Shown: positions 5,386-5,961 of the stretch, in pieces
How the letters are laid out: each line of letters begins with the position of its first letter
Numbering within the stretch: position 1 is the stretch's first letter
NCBI GenBank assembly: GCA_946631075.1
Contig: CAMOZS010000108.1
Coordinates: 1 to 5,961, forward strand
Reading direction: 5' to 3'
Origin: an uncultured Bacillota bacterium
GTDB lineage: Bacteria; Bacillota; Clostridia; Peptostreptococcales; Anaerovoracaceae
DNA: 5,961 nt
Program-made: the position numbers and the translations under genes
Notes under the pieces: model-generated
The model's input: only the letters and a program-made list of their open reading frames with translations
The model's database searches: none
What the model was told of the DNA's origin: nothing

Positions 5386-5961
5386 TGGCACTGGCAAAAG
5401 ACTATGCTTCCGTCATGGGAAGATCCAACGAGATCCAGAAGAAAGCTCTGGGACTGGACTATGACGATTTCGAAACATCCCCTATTTCTTTCGACTATGA
5501 CAAGCTGATGACTTCCACAGGCTACACCCTGGAAGAGGTCAACAGAGTTCAGAGCCAGTTCGGCGTTGGCAACACTCCGCTGCTGGAGGCCAGAAACATC
5601 ACCAAGCTGGCAAGAAAATACGCGAAGCCGGGTTACGGCGCCCGCATCTTCATCAAGGATGAGGCGGCGAACCCGTCCGGATCCTTCAAGGACAGAAGAG
5701 CTGCCTGCGCTGTATACCACGCCAAGAAGCTGGGTTACAAGGGCGTTATGGCTGCTACTTCCGGAAACTATGGTGCTGCTGTTGCTTCCCAGGCTGCGAT
5801 CCAGGGACTCAAGTGCATCATCGTTCAGGAATGCTACGACTCCCACGGCGTTGGCCAGCCGGAGATCGTTGAGAAGGCTCGTAAGTGTGAAGCGCTGGGC
5901 GCTGAGGTCGTTCAGCTGACCGTTGGACCGGAGCTCTTCTACTCCTTCCTGTCCATCCTGG
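5385..5961 (+). CDS. ortB: 2-amino-4-oxopentanoate thiolase, large PLP-binding (beta) subunit, 3' end cut by the window
   Basis: The frame starting at ATG 5385 stays open to the end of the window: 192 codons plus one base. It overlaps ortA by one base and has a strong GGAGGTGA ribosome binding site (5371-5378). The translation shows a fold-type II PLP enzyme of the threonine synthase-like group. FGVGNTPLLEA (59-69) is followed by ANPSGSFKDRRA (95-106), whose Lys102 is the expected Schiff-base lysine, and by ATSGNYGAAVASQA (124-137), the phosphate/substrate loop. OrtB binds PLP and, with OrtA, converts 2-amino-4-oxopentanoate and CoA to acetyl-CoA and alanine. Threonine synthase is an alternative by fold alone, but the ord-ortA context and the N-terminal extension before the PLP domain favour OrtB. 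The remainder lies beyond the window. Confidence 0.92.
   Translation, partial: MALAKDYASVMGRSNEIQKKALGLDYDDFETSPISFDYDKLMTSTGYTLEEVNRVQSQFGVGNTPLLEARNITKLARKYAKPGYGARIFIKDEAANPSGSFKDRRAACAVYHAKKLGYKGVMAATSGNYGAAVASQAAIQGLKCIIVQECYDSHGVGQPEIVEKARKCEALGAEVVQLTVGPELFYSFLSIL

Noticed and set aside
5566..5919. Open + strand frame of 117 codons inside ortB
   Set aside because: It is out of frame with the PLP-enzyme motifs of ortB and is Arg/Ser-rich, as expected for a shifted reading of a real gene.

Overview
This window looks like part of the chromosome of an anaerobic, amino-acid-fermenting member of the Clostridia. That rests on three things: the oxidative ornithine degradation genes ord, ortA and ortB, which are typical of Stickland fermenters; strong AAGGAGG-type ribosome binding sites; and a RocR-like sigma-54 activator. 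The first 3.7 kb is GC-rich, while the regulatory intergenic region after it is strongly AT-rich. The genus cannot be fixed from this sequence alone. All recognisable genes are on the + strand.

Positions 1-2123 form an envelope/transport operon. It holds the C-terminal end of a MacB/FtsX-type ABC permease, then a secreted protein with a PKD/Ig-like N-terminal half, a Gly/Ser/Asp-rich linker and a C-terminal cadherin-like beta-sandwich domain, then a membrane-anchored MacA/HlyD-type adaptor that lacks the usual coiled-coil hairpin. The ATPase and most of the permease lie upstream of the window. Positions 2124-2255 hold a weak terminator candidate, an 18-bp perfect palindrome and a plausible housekeeping promoter for the next gene.

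Positions 2256-3701 encode a PAS / sigma-54 AAA+ / Fis-type HTH activator of the RocR class. The 234-base gap after it (3702-3935) is densely regulatory. It carries two further palindromes with the same GCAAA...TTTGC half-sites, a long inverted repeat, and a textbook -24/-12 sigma-54 promoter (TGGCAC-N5-TTGCT) in front of ord.

Positions 3936-5961 hold ord (2,4-diaminopentanoate dehydrogenase), ortA and the first 192 codons of ortB (the two subunits of 2-amino-4-oxopentanoate thiolase). In the known pathway, D-ornithine is rearranged to 2,4-diaminopentanoate. Ord oxidises this to 2-amino-4-oxopentanoate, and OrtAB cleaves that with CoA to acetyl-CoA and alanine. Ornithine aminomutase (oraS/oraE) and ornithine racemase (orr) are not in the window and would be expected downstream.

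The best-supported story is a self-contained control circuit. The RocR-like protein probably binds the shared palindrome upstream of its own gene, overlapping the putative -35 box (autoregulation), and binds the tandem pair about 130-155 bp upstream of the inferred ord start to switch on ornithine fermentation through sigma-54. I found no mobile element, CRISPR array, tRNA or rRNA, and no clear evidence for an entirely new system. The less ordinary items are the operator architecture, the inverted repeat whose third arm overlaps the -12 element, and the cadherin-like secreted protein between the permease and adaptor genes.
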